DNA of 64,000 nucleotides, taken from positions 1,550,001 through 1,614,000 of the forward strand of contig NZ_CP028365.1 in assembly GCF_003033925.1 (NCBI RefSeq), read 5' to 3'. The stretch comes from Tannerella serpentiformis (GTDB lineage Bacteria; Bacteroidota; Bacteroidia; Bacteroidales; Tannerellaceae). Position numbers and translations under genes: made by a program. Shown piece by piece: positions 53,221 to 61,900 of the stretch (position 1 is the stretch's first letter; the number at the start of each line of letters is the position of its first letter). Under the pieces are notes generated by a model. It saw only the letters and a program-made list of their open reading frames with translations, had not been told where the DNA came from and searched no databases.

Positions 53221-53411
53221 CTTTTCTTCCATCAAGGGAAGAAAAGAAGCAAAAGAAGATCAAGGCGTCAGGGACGCCAGCCAATTTGGCCGGGTAGATG
53301 ATGAGAGTAATCGTGTACCCGGTAATCTTCGCCGGCGGCCGCAGCCGCCTTTCTTCCCTTGATGGAAGAAAAGAAGGCCCCTGCCGGGGCAGGGAAGTTT
53401 GGCCGGGTACC
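53221..53411. repeat. Dispersed GC-rich linker repeat, two halves
   Basis: The first half has TTCTTCC ATCAAG GGAAGAA, AAAGAAGATCAAGG and GGCGTCAGGGACGCC; the second has the core GCCGGCGGCCGCAGCCGCC, then TTCTTCC CTTGAT GGAAGAA and GGCCGGGTAC. Together they resemble the copy at 28681-28830, partly inverted. The following 53412-53493 is CTCAACAA-rich low-complexity DNA. No gene is seen in this 377-base gap. Confidence 0.75.
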
Positions 53412-53493
53412 TCTTGGTCTGTCATTTACTCAACAAACACCTCGACAACTCAGCAAACCCCTCAACGACTCAACAAACAAACACCTCAACACT

Positions 53494-54309
53494 TCAACGC
53501 AACTCGAGGTTGACGATGCGCTGGTTGAAGCGACGGTGGAAGTAGGGGATGTGGTAGAGGGTGCGGAAGACGAAGGGGAAGCGTCCGCGGGAGTGGTCGC
53601 TCATGTAGTACTCGCGGACGAGGTGGATGCGGGGGTTCCAGTGCTCTATCTCGTGGGTATCGAGGACGGACCATTTGAACTCGACCGTCTTATCGGTCTT
53701 CTTCACGACGTCGTGATGCTTGGCGTTGTTCACGAGCGAGTAGGCCAGCATGTCGAAGAGGATGGTGGTGCCGTCGGGGAGGTCGCGGCAGATGGCGTCG
53801 AAGAAGCTCCGCACCTCTGCCTCGGTGAAGTACATCAGCACGCCTTCGAGGATGAGGAGCACGGGCCGACCGTGGGCGCGGACGGTGTCGATCCAGCGGA
53901 AGTCGAGGAGGGACATGGCCAGGTAGGTATTGCGCTCGGTCTCGGGCAGGAGGCGACGGCGGAGGTCGATGGCCTCGGGCAGATCGAGGTCGTACCAGTG
54001 GGTGACGGCGGGGCGGCCCAGGCGGTCGTAGCGGGCGTCGATGCCGGCGCCGAGCTGTATGACGACGGCGTCGGGGTGGGCCTCGAGGAACTTCTTGGCC
54101 TCGCGGTCGATCAGGTCGGCGCGGATGCAACAGCCGACTTGCGACATGGTGCCGCCCCGGAACTTCGTGAAGTCATAGTCGATGCGGTTCATGATTTCGA
54201 CCGCCTTCGGGTCGCGCAGCAGGGCGTCTGGCCGATTCGTCTCGGTGGCTTTGGCCCAGAGGGTGATGAGCATGGTTTCGGGTACGCCCGATAGTTTATC
54301 TGCTTTCAT
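53494..54309 (-). CDS. Class I SAM-dependent methyltransferase (PPM1/TcmP-like family)
   Basis: A 271-residue methyltransferase of the leucine carboxymethyltransferase/TcmP group, often linked with O-methylation of small metabolites. Motif I is VIQLGAGIDARYDRLG, the acidic second motif is HWYDLDLPEAIDLRR, and LLILEGVLMYFTEAEVRSFF is characteristic of the family. The start is the ATG at 54309 (KADKLSGVPETML); an upstream frame adds 15 unrelated residues. It has its own promoter. Immediately upstream the DNA changes to lower GC and the mobilizable element. Confidence 0.9.
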   Translation of the reverse strand: MKADKLSGVPETMLITLWAKATETNRPDALLRDPKAVEIMNRIDYDFTKFRGGTMSQVGCCIRADLIDREAKKFLEAHPDAVVIQLGAGIDARYDRLGRPAVTHWYDLDLPEAIDLRRRLLPETERNTYLAMSLLDFRWIDTVRAHGRPVLLILEGVLMYFTEAEVRSFFDAICRDLPDGTTILFDMLAYSLVNNAKHHDVVKKTDKTVEFKWSVLDTHEIEHWNPRIHLVREYYMSDHSRGRFPFVFRTLYHIPYFHRRFNQRIVNLELR

Positions 54310-54351
54310 ATTCTGATGGTGTTTATCGTTATGCGATCTTGTTTTACGGCG

Positions 54352-54381
54352 CAAAGGTATCTCGTCTGAACGGTGATCAAA
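54352..54381 (-). promoter_or_regulatory. Promoter of the methyltransferase gene
   Basis: On the minus strand TTTG (54381-54378), an 18-base spacer and TACCTTTG (54359-54352). Confidence 0.7.
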
Positions 54382-54676
54382 ATCCCTAATTCGGGGGAGG
54401 ATGAGGGGGGCAATGAGGGGTGTGCTAATAGGTTCGGGAGAAAACTATTTAGAAATATCCCTCTGTAAAAGAAGAAGTTAGTCGGTCGTAGACATTGGAT
54501 AGGTAACGAAGTAGAAACGAGCGAAGCGCTTGGGGTTGCTAGAATCTGCACAAACAAAGGGCGCTTGTCATTTGAGGGTGCAATGTTACTATGACTATTT
54601 GAAAAACAGGCGTTTTTGATGTAATTCTTTCGGTTTGGGAAAGGTCGGGATGGATGGAGCGGATGAATGTCAAACA
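54382..54676. other. Intergenic region beside the mobilizable element, no feature recognised
   Basis: A mixed-composition stretch between the methyltransferase promoter and mobA. I looked for an integration-site repeat shared with 57.7-58.4 kb and found none by eye. Confidence 0.5.
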
Positions 54677-55681
54677 TCATATCCCCCTCCCTCGCTTCTT
54701 CTTTTTCCCGGTTTGGTTTCTTAAGCGCCGTTGCCATGCGATCTCGGCGTAGTCTGCGCCGTGTGTCTGTAGAGCTGTGACCTCTCCAGTCTTCGAAAGA
54801 AGGCTTTCCGCGGTGTCTAAAGCGGTGTTTACAACGGAACCTGTGACTTGTATGATAGAGGTACTGTCTTTCGTAGGGCTCATGGAGGAATGGGCGAAGG
54901 GGATGATGGGCTTCTGCGCATTGCCGATTTCGAACTGTTTCGGCAGGGTGCGAAAACCAAACTCACGACCGATCTCGGAGGCCTTGAAACTGTGCTCGCC
55001 GTAGGTAAACTTCAGCCCGTAGACTTTGCCCTGTTTGTTTTTCATGCGGTCGATCGTGACGCCGCTTTGGTGGAGTTCGTAGAGGAACATGGAGTGACCC
55101 GACAAGCCTTTTCCGCGGTGTTTGTCCAGTAGGGTGTAGCAGATGCTCCGCACTTGTTGCTTCGTGCGGTCTCTTGCCGGATTGGCTTGGGCTTTTCGAT
55201 GCGGTCGCGCGGAGTGGACTTCGTTGGCGATGGTCAGCCCGTACTTGCGGCTGAGTTCTTCGGCCACTCTCGCCGCACGATTGCTCACGAATGTGGTGTT
55301 GTAGGCCTGCCCACCGAGACTGATCCGATTGGCGATGATGTGGATGTACAGGTTGTCAGTGTCCTTATGCGTGACGGACACCCATTGATGGTCGTCCAGC
55401 CCCATCTGCTTGGCAAAGAGCAGTGCGAGGCGGTTCAGGGTCTTGAACGTCATCTGCGGCTCGTCCTGCGGGGCGATGCCGATCTCGATGCGCAGGAACT
55501 TGTTTTTGCAGCGACTGTTGTAGTCGCCAATCAGCCTCATCTCCTCGTGGATCTCCTTTGGCGTTTCGCCACAGAGGTTGTGGAGGGCGAGAAGCCGGCC
55601 GAGCTTTCCCTCGCGAAAGATGTACTCCAGCGCGTTGCCTCCGTGTGCGATGGCCTTACACTTTGCGATCATGGTCTTCAA
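54677..55681 (-). CDS. Relaxase/mobilization nuclease MobA-type
   Basis: A 334-residue relaxase of the MobP/VirD2 kind that nicks one strand at oriT and stays bound to it for transfer. The metal-binding histidines are H105 and H114 in VSVTHKDTDNLYIHIIAN; the likely nucleophile is Y20 in GGNALEYIF. The C-terminal part is basic (QRRLRNQTGKKKKRGRG). It overlaps mobC by 26 bases. Host conjugation machinery would be needed, since none is encoded here. Confidence 0.9.
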   Translation of the reverse strand: MKTMIAKCKAIAHGGNALEYIFREGKLGRLLALHNLCGETPKEIHEEMRLIGDYNSRCKNKFLRIEIGIAPQDEPQMTFKTLNRLALLFAKQMGLDDHQWVSVTHKDTDNLYIHIIANRISLGGQAYNTTFVSNRAARVAEELSRKYGLTIANEVHSARPHRKAQANPARDRTKQQVRSICYTLLDKHRGKGLSGHSMFLYELHQSGVTIDRMKNKQGKVYGLKFTYGEHSFKASEIGREFGFRTLPKQFEIGNAQKPIIPFAHSSMSPTKDSTSIIQVTGSVVNTALDTAESLLSKTGEVTALQTHGADYAEIAWQRRLRNQTGKKKKRGRGI

Positions 55682-56060
55682 TATTTAAGCGCTTAAATAC
55701 CTCCTCGGGGACCCGATAGCGGGAGCTGAAGAACCGCTTAAAAGCGATCTTGGCATAGGTGGCGAGTGCCTTCGTCGCGTCTACCCAGGAGACGTCCTTG
55801 ACCTTAATCAGGTTAGAAATGTGCGCGTAGAATAGCGCTGTCTGACGGAGGATGGCGAGCGCTTCCTTCTCGTTGTCACCCATCGGAGGGACGGCGATGA
55901 CGGATCCACCCAGTAACATCTCGCGGCAGTAGTCGGAGTATTTCCGCCCCGCGTTTGTGGCTCTCGAACGGATCCGCTCCTTCTCCTCGGCCGTGCATCT
56001 GACCTTGATAAAGGCGGTCTTGTTCGGCTTCTTGTCTTCCTTTTGGGGGTGTCTTTTCAT
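55656..56060 (-). CDS. MobC-like relaxosome accessory protein
   Basis: A 134-residue basic protein. The N-terminal part (NKTAFIKVRCTAEEKERIRSRATNAGRKYSDYCREMLLGG) has the ribbon-helix-helix pattern of MobC/MobB proteins, which bind oriT and help the relaxase open it. A helical C-terminal part follows (KALATYAKIAFKRFF). The overlap with mobA supports joint expression. The probable oriT lies just upstream. Confidence 0.88.
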   Translation of the reverse strand: MKRHPQKEDKKPNKTAFIKVRCTAEEKERIRSRATNAGRKYSDYCREMLLGGSVIAVPPMGDNEKEALAILRQTALFYAHISNLIKVKDVSWVDATKALATYAKIAFKRFFSSRYRVPEEVFKRLNIEDHDRKV

Positions 56061-56119
56061 GTGGATAGGTCTTTTCTGTGGTACTTATTCTATGGTTCGG
56101 GCCGATGAGAACGGATGTG

Positions 56120-56200
56120 ATTACGGCCCTCTCCACCGACCGACAGGGGCGGGGGAGCAAGCGCAGTTTGTGGGAACAAACTGACGTCTTGCATTACCGT
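56120..56200. other. Candidate origin of transfer (oriT)
   Basis: Between mobC and the DUF3408 gene, where oriT is expected. A perfect inverted repeat CAGTTTGT GGGA ACAAACTG (56164-56183) lies next to a GC-rich stretch (CGACAGGGGCGGGGGAGC). Position and hairpin are the only evidence; the nick site is not identified. The rest of 56061-56325 shows nothing else. Confidence 0.5.
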
Positions 56201-56325
56201 CGTCACGCTCCGTTACATACCCTATAATGTTTCTTACAATCACAGCTTGCTGTGCATTCAGGCAGTTGTTGATTGCTTGACGTGCTTATCGTTCGTGAAC
56301 TCTTTGATGAATCTGTGTACTTGGA

Positions 56326-56691
56326 TTACAGCTTTCGCCACTCCTCGATCTCCTCGTCGTAGTCTTCCAAATGGGCACGCACGATGCGCTCCACGAAGCT
56401 CGAGAGGTTGGCGCCTCGATCTCCCAATCGACGGACAACGAAGTCGGCGCGCTCCTGAGTCGCCCGACTGAGGTAGACCGCCCGACGATCTGTCAGCTTG
56501 GCGGGGACGAGGAAGGTCTGCTTGTAAGCCTCCAGCGTCCCTCGTCTCATTTTGGCGCTGATGCGTTTCGGTGTGAGTGCACTCTCGGCATGCACGGATT
56601 GCCCGGATGGCTCTGCTTCCTGTGGATGCGTTTCTCCCAAATAGACGTCGAGAAACTCCCGATCTGCTTTGTTGGTGTCTTTCTCTTTCAT
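56326..56691 (-). CDS. DUF3408 family protein, ribbon-helix-helix-like
   Basis: A 121-residue protein of the DUF3408 type found in Bacteroidota conjugative and mobilizable elements. The N-terminal half is acidic and flexible; the C-terminal half (LTDRRAVYLSRATQERADFVVRRLGDRGANLSSFVERIVRAHLEDYDEEIEEWRKL) has a ribbon-helix-helix pattern, so it probably binds DNA, perhaps for partition or transfer. I placed the start at the ATG at 56691 (KEKDTNKADRE); upstream codons overlap the primase gene. Confidence 0.85.
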   Translation of the reverse strand: MKEKDTNKADREFLDVYLGETHPQEAEPSGQSVHAESALTPKRISAKMRRGTLEAYKQTFLVPAKLTDRRAVYLSRATQERADFVVRRLGDRGANLSSFVERIVRAHLEDYDEEIEEWRKL

Positions 56692-56696
56692 GGTTG

Positions 56697-57656
56697 CTAT
56701 CTCCTTTTTAGTTTGATTGTGTGGGTTGGTTTGGTTGTGATTGGAGCTTGTCCATGTTGTTCTCGTAGGCGACGGATGCGGTTGACATGGAATTCGTTGA
56801 GATCCTTGCATCCTTGGTAGTGTACGGCCATGTCTTCCACCAGAAACCCAGCTTCGATGAACGTGCCCAAGGTTCGCCTTCCAGCGTCGTCATTATCGAG
56901 GAACGCACGAAGGACCGTGATGTGCCGCTCGCGCAAGTAACGGATGCACCGCCCGACATTAGCCACAGAGTTCATCACGAGGCAATGGTTACCGACCTTT
57001 TCTTTCATTGAAAGGAAGGAGAGGAAGTCCATGAAGCCTTCGAAGAGGCAGACTGGCTGCCGCCTGTCGGGAAAGATGGGTGTAATGTCCTTCGGCGCTA
57101 GTGTACCCTTGAACAGCCCGGTGCCCCGTAGTTCGTAGCCGCCCGAGGCATTGGCAAAGCCGATGACTTCGTACTCCCGTCCCCTCACTTCGTAGCGGAC
57201 GCATCGGAGGAAGGGCCAGGCCCGACCGAGGTCGATACACCGCTCTTTTGTCAGGTAGTCTTGCAAATGTGGCGGAAGGTCATCCGATATGCCGATCAAT
57301 TTTCTTCCTCCGTCTGTTCTCTCGGGGCTATGAAGGTGGGATTCCGTCCGCGGGTAATCGCTCGTCGTGCGACCGAAAATCATCTTCCCCAAACAGCGGA
57401 TGGCCTCCGGAAGGGTGCACCCCTCGAGCCGCATATAGAGGTCAATAATGCTACCTCCACGGCCCTCGGAATAGTCGATCCACAGGTTCTTCTCGGTGTC
57501 TACCTTGAAGCTGGGGTGGCGTTCATCCCGCAATGGTGAACGGTACATTGCATAGGCCGCCAGCCGTCGGACGGGCGTGATGCCTTTACTTTCCAAGTAC
57601 GCCGTGATGGGGTACCGCCTGATGGTCGATAGGTTTTCTTCTTTCATACTGATCAA
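56697..57656 (-). CDS. Toprim-domain primase-like protein of the mobilizable element
   Basis: 319 residues. The N-terminal part follows the CHC2 zinc-finger pattern of DnaG-type primases (YRSPLRDERHPSFKVDTEKNLWIDYSEGRGGSIIDLYM), but the zinc-binding cysteines are missing, so that domain is degenerate. A Toprim domain follows, with LFEGFMDFLSFLS (the catalytic Glu) and FLDNDDAGRRTLG (the DxD pair). Such proteins are common in Bacteroidota elements and are thought to prime the transferred strand. An alternative start is three codons downstream (57647). Confidence 0.85.
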   Translation of the reverse strand: MISMKEENLSTIRRYPITAYLESKGITPVRRLAAYAMYRSPLRDERHPSFKVDTEKNLWIDYSEGRGGSIIDLYMRLEGCTLPEAIRCLGKMIFGRTTSDYPRTESHLHSPERTDGGRKLIGISDDLPPHLQDYLTKERCIDLGRAWPFLRCVRYEVRGREYEVIGFANASGGYELRGTGLFKGTLAPKDITPIFPDRRQPVCLFEGFMDFLSFLSMKEKVGNHCLVMNSVANVGRCIRYLRERHITVLRAFLDNDDAGRRTLGTFIEAGFLVEDMAVHYQGCKDLNEFHVNRIRRLREQHGQAPITTKPTHTIKLKRR

Positions 57657-58132
57657 ACATTGAGATGGGGAATGAAATGGTGTGGTGTTTTATTGGAATG
57701 CAAGTGATTTAAGATCAAACGCCCGTACTTTTTGGCTTCTTCTTACTACAAACTACAATCGCCATAATCGACTGTTTCCCAATAGCATCCATGCAAATCG
57801 AAGTCACTACGCGGCTGACTACATGTTGCTACTACAGATTTGAAGGAGGGGAGTTCAGTGATCCACTGAAGTCATTTATGTTGCTTCTATCTGCCTGTTT
57901 GGTTGGTTTGGATGAGTTTTCGGGGGGTGAAAGTGTGATGAGCATCCCCGGCATCCAAGCATGCAGCGCATTCCGGCATGATGTTGCGTCTGTTTGCTGC
58001 CGATTTCTTCAGAGAATAGGCTTTGCAAGGAAGTGATTCGCCCATCCGATAAGACAAAATGGCATTGAAAGGAAAAGAGCTTAGAGACGATTCGCAGGTT
58101 GATATCTGCATTCAAATGCCGCTGTTTTCCGA

Positions 58133-58334
58133 ATGAACGGCAGCTGCACCCATGCTATGCCAGCCATTTCCTCACTGTTTTGCGAACGACTCTACATCAG
58201 CCCTCGCACTTTGCAGGATTATCGCGATCGAAAGATCATCCCCCTACACGCAGTTCGCCGGTAAGATCCTTTACAAGGTCTCGGATCTTGAAAAGATCTT
58301 GGAGGAGGATTACAAAGGGAGAAGCTCCTTATGA
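58133..58334 (+). pseudogene. Excisionase/HTH-like regulator, frameshifted
   Basis: One frame (ATG at 58133) reads ERLYISPRTLQDYRDRKIIPL and stops at 58264. Another frame continues with QFAGKILYKVSDLEKILEEDYKG to a stop at 58334. Joined, they match the helix-turn-helix (MerR/excisionase-like) proteins of Bacteroidota elements, with RTLQxYRDRxIIP and GKILYKxSDLEKIL. The break lies in a run of five C residues near 58241, so one added C would explain it. The flanking bases (57657-58132) hold no other gene that I trust. Confidence 0.7.
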
Positions 58335-58400
58335 ACAACCGTCCAAGCGAATAGAGGATTCTGCAAATAATATGCAATATCAGCATGTTACATCGGACAG

Positions 58401-58847
58401 ATGAGATCAAATCGTCATCTTTGCAACGTGATAAGGAAAAAGGCATATTTATTCAATCTGTGGCTGGCAACACTGTTGGTGCTGTCAGTTACTTTTTTGC
58501 CTCATCACCACCATTTGAAAGCGGTGTGCTTTACGGAGGAAATCTGTGATGTTGACGGTAACATCAACGATCAGCACACGGCACATCACGCTACAGAGCA
58601 GGAATCAAACTCAGAAGACTGCTCTATTGACCAAATCAAGCAAATATTTATAGGAGAAAAGGGCCTGCAACAACTCAAGCAGGCTGTTTCACAACAGGCA
58701 CATATGCTGTATGCTGTGGTATTGTCCATTCTCGCAATACCTCAAGCCGACGTTTCACCTTATGAAAAAGCATTCCAAGAGCCGCTAATCCGCTTTTTAG
58801 ATTGTTGTATTTCATCGGGTGGATTGCGTGCACCTCCCATACTGTAA
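58401..58847 (+). CDS. Small membrane or exported protein preceding the metal-efflux genes, with a His cluster
   Basis: 148 residues: one hydrophobic segment (NLWLATLLVLSVTFLPHHHHLK) with a four-histidine cluster, then a soluble part with three cysteines, further histidines (NDQHTAHHATE) and acidic residues. The hypothetical proteins that precede CusA/CzcA genes in Bacteroidota look like this, and a role in metal sensing or binding is plausible. A CATCTTTG box overlaps its first codons, so translation may really begin at the GTG near 58428. It lies 81 bases before the RND gene. Confidence 0.7.
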   Translation: MRSNRHLCNVIRKKAYLFNLWLATLLVLSVTFLPHHHHLKAVCFTEEICDVDGNINDQHTAHHATEQESNSEDCSIDQIKQIFIGEKGLQQLKQAVSQQAHMLYAVVLSILAIPQADVSPYEKAFQEPLIRFLDCCISSGGLRAPPIL

Positions 58848-58928
58848 TTATATCTCGTTGTTTTTCTCGGGATCTGCAAGAAGCGGATTCCGGCAATTTC
58901 ACACACATATAATTCACAGTATAGAAAC

Positions 58929-61900
58929 ATGATCAATCGAATTATTTTCTTCTCCATCAAACATAAGTTTTTGGTGGTGCTGCTATTAGTTGCCATTATT
59001 GGAGGCGGCCTTTACTCGATGAGCACCATCAACATCGACTCAACACCGGATATTACCAACAATCAGGTGCAAGTCATCACTGTATCAGAAAATCTTTCTG
59101 CGGCCGATATAGAGCAGTTTGTCACTTATCCAGTAGAGCTGGCCATGTCAAATCTGCCGGGCGTAGAAGATATTCGTTCTGTTTCCCGTTTCGGCCTTTC
59201 GGTCGTTACGATTGTTTTTAAGGATGATTTCGGGACTTATCTTCCACGACAGTTGGTTCAAGAAAAACTCGAAGAAGTCCGCGCAGATATACCCGAAGGA
59301 TTCGGCACACCCGAAATGGGCCCCATTACTACAGGACTTGGCGAAATCTATCAGTACACGCTCGTACCCAGGGATTCGGCCCGATATACAGCACAAGAAT
59401 TACGCACAATGCAAGACTGGCTTGTGAAGCGGCGCTTATCCATGCTCCCCGGCGTAGTAGAGGTCAATTCGTTCGGCGGAAGTGTAAAGCAATACGAGGT
59501 GTCCCTTAATCCGGAAAAGCTCAAAGCAATGAGTGTAAGCATTAGCGACGTGTATGAGGCCTTGAGCCGCAACAATGCCAATACAGGCGGTGCATACATT
59601 GAGAAGAACCATATGGCCCACTTTATTCGAGGTGAAGGCTTGGTGAAGTCATTAGACGATATAAAAGACATTGTCGTAAAGAACAACAACGGCCGACCGA
59701 TGCTCATTCGCGACATAGCCGACAAGGTGGATTATGGATCACAGGTCCGCTATGGCGCATTTACGCAAGATGGGCGAGAAGCTGTGGGTGGAATGATACT
59801 GATGCTCAAAGGAGCTAATTCAGACAAAGTGGTAACCGCTGTGAAGGAAAGGATGAGGCAAGTACAAAAGTCCCTTCCGTCGGACATTGAGCTGAAACCT
59901 TTCCTCGATCGATCCAATCTGATAGGCCGCACCACAAGCACCATCGCTCGTAATCTGATTGAAGGTGCGCTCATTGTCATCTTTGTGCTCGTCTTATTGT
60001 TAGGCAGTGTACGCGGCGGAATCATCACGGCCTCTGTCATACCACTATCACTGCTTTTTGCTTTCATTTTAATGCGTGTCTTCGGCGTATGGGCCAACTT
60101 GATGAGCCTTGGTGCCATAGACTTCGGCATTATAGTGGACGGCGCTGTGATTATTGTCGAAGGCGTTGTTTTCGAAATAGAGTGCCGCATTCGTCAGCAG
60201 CAAGATTCCCTTAGTCGCACGGATATGGATGAGATCAGTTATAAGGCCTCTTCCACGATGATGCATTCCGCATTCTTCGGTCAACTCATCATCCTCATTG
60301 TGTTTACCCCTATTTTATTCCTCGCCGGCGTAAGTGGAAAGATGTTTGCGCCTATGGCTTACACCTTCTCGTTTGCTGTACTGGGTGCTCTCATACTTTG
60401 CCTAACGTATGTGCCGATGGTGTCTTCATTATGGATGAACCCTTCAAGCCATGCGGATAGTTATATGGCACGTGCAGAACAAAAATTAGAGCAGCTGAGC
60501 AATCGTTTTATCGGGGCCATAATCCGTGTTTACAGGCCGATGCTTACCTTCGCTTTGCGGCATAAACGGAGTGTTATTCTCTCCGCCATAGGACTGTTTG
60601 GGGTGGCTGTCTTTGTTTTCTCGAAAATGGGTGGAGAGTTTATTCCCGAGCTGGATGAAGGAGACATTGCCATGCAAACGTTTCTGCGACCGGGCAGCTC
60701 ACTTTCAGAGACTATTGAAAGGGAGAAAGAGGTGGAAAGGCTTTTGTTAAGGAGCTTTCCGGAGATCAAGACCGTATGTGCCCGGATCGGTGTGGCTGAC
60801 ATCCCCACGGACCCAATGGGCTTTGATTATACAGACAGCTTTATCATCTTGGAAAAAGATAGGAGCAAGTGGACATCAGCCAAAAGCAAAGAAGAGCTGA
60901 TAGAAAAGATCAAGGCGAAACTGCAAACGTTACCCGGACTCAATTTCGCTTTCTCTCAGCCCGTAGCGCTCCGTTTTAATGAGTTGCTGACCGGGGTACG
61001 CGAGGATGTCGCGGTAAAACTTTACGGTGATGATCTCGAACAATTGAATAAGCTGGGCGAACAGATGGTAAATATCATCAGTAAGGTGCCGGGGGCAGGT
61101 GATGTGGCTCTTGAACGCACAGCCGGACTACCACAGATCACTGTAAAGTACGACCGTCGCCGCTTGGCTCAGTACGGGTTGGAGGTAGATAAGCTCAATC
61201 GCTATGTGAGTGCAGCCTTTGCAGGAGGTCCGGCCGGAGTCGTCTTCGAGGGTGAAAAGCGCTTTGACCTTGTGTTACGCTTGAGCGATACTTATCGCAA
61301 AGGCATCGACAATCTGAGGTATCTGTTCATCGATCTTCCTGACGGTAGACAGATTCCGCTTGGTGAGGTGGCCAACATCAGCTATCAATCAGGCCCTATG
61401 CAGATCTCGCGCGACCAGGCTTCGCGCCGCATATATGTTGGGGTGAATGTTCGTGGGCGTGATGTGGCGTCAGTGGTGGCCGACATACAAAAGCAATTAG
61501 AGAGACAGCTCGAATTGCCTCCCGGCTACCATCTGACCTATGGCGGAGAGTTTCAGAATCTACAAGAAGCTAAAGAGCGCCTGGCCGTTGTACTGCCAAT
61601 CGCCTTATCGCTCATTTTCTTGCTCCTCTATTTCGCTCTCAATTCGCTTAAGCAAAGCCTGATGATTTACATGGCTGTTCCGCTGGCCACGATAGGCGGT
61701 GTTTTTGCTTTGGCCTTACGGGGAATGTCTTTCTCCATCTCGGCCGGTGTTGGCTTTATCGTGTTGTTCGGTGTGGCTGTGCTTAACGGACTTGTGCTTA
61801 TCAATCGTTTCAACGCTCTCAAACAAGAAGGTGTGACCGACATAAATAGAAGGATCATCTTGGGTACGAAGGAGCGCATCCGCCCTATTTTACTCACAGC

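Larger units (their letters stand above)
54677..58334. mobile_element. Mobilizable element or its remnant (mobA, mobC, DUF3408, primase, HTH pseudogene)
   Basis: Four minus-strand genes in the order primase, DUF3408 protein, mobC, mobA match the core of Bacteroidota integrative mobilizable elements, and a broken HTH gene lies at the far end. The GC content is visibly lower than in the chromosomal part. No integrase is visible in the window and no flanking repeats were found, so it is either decayed or uses functions elsewhere. End positions are approximate. Confidence 0.75.

Noticed and set aside
57791-58036. An 81-codon plus-strand frame and a 79-codon minus-strand frame before the HTH pseudogene
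   Set aside because: No family, no start signal, and composition like non-coding DNA.
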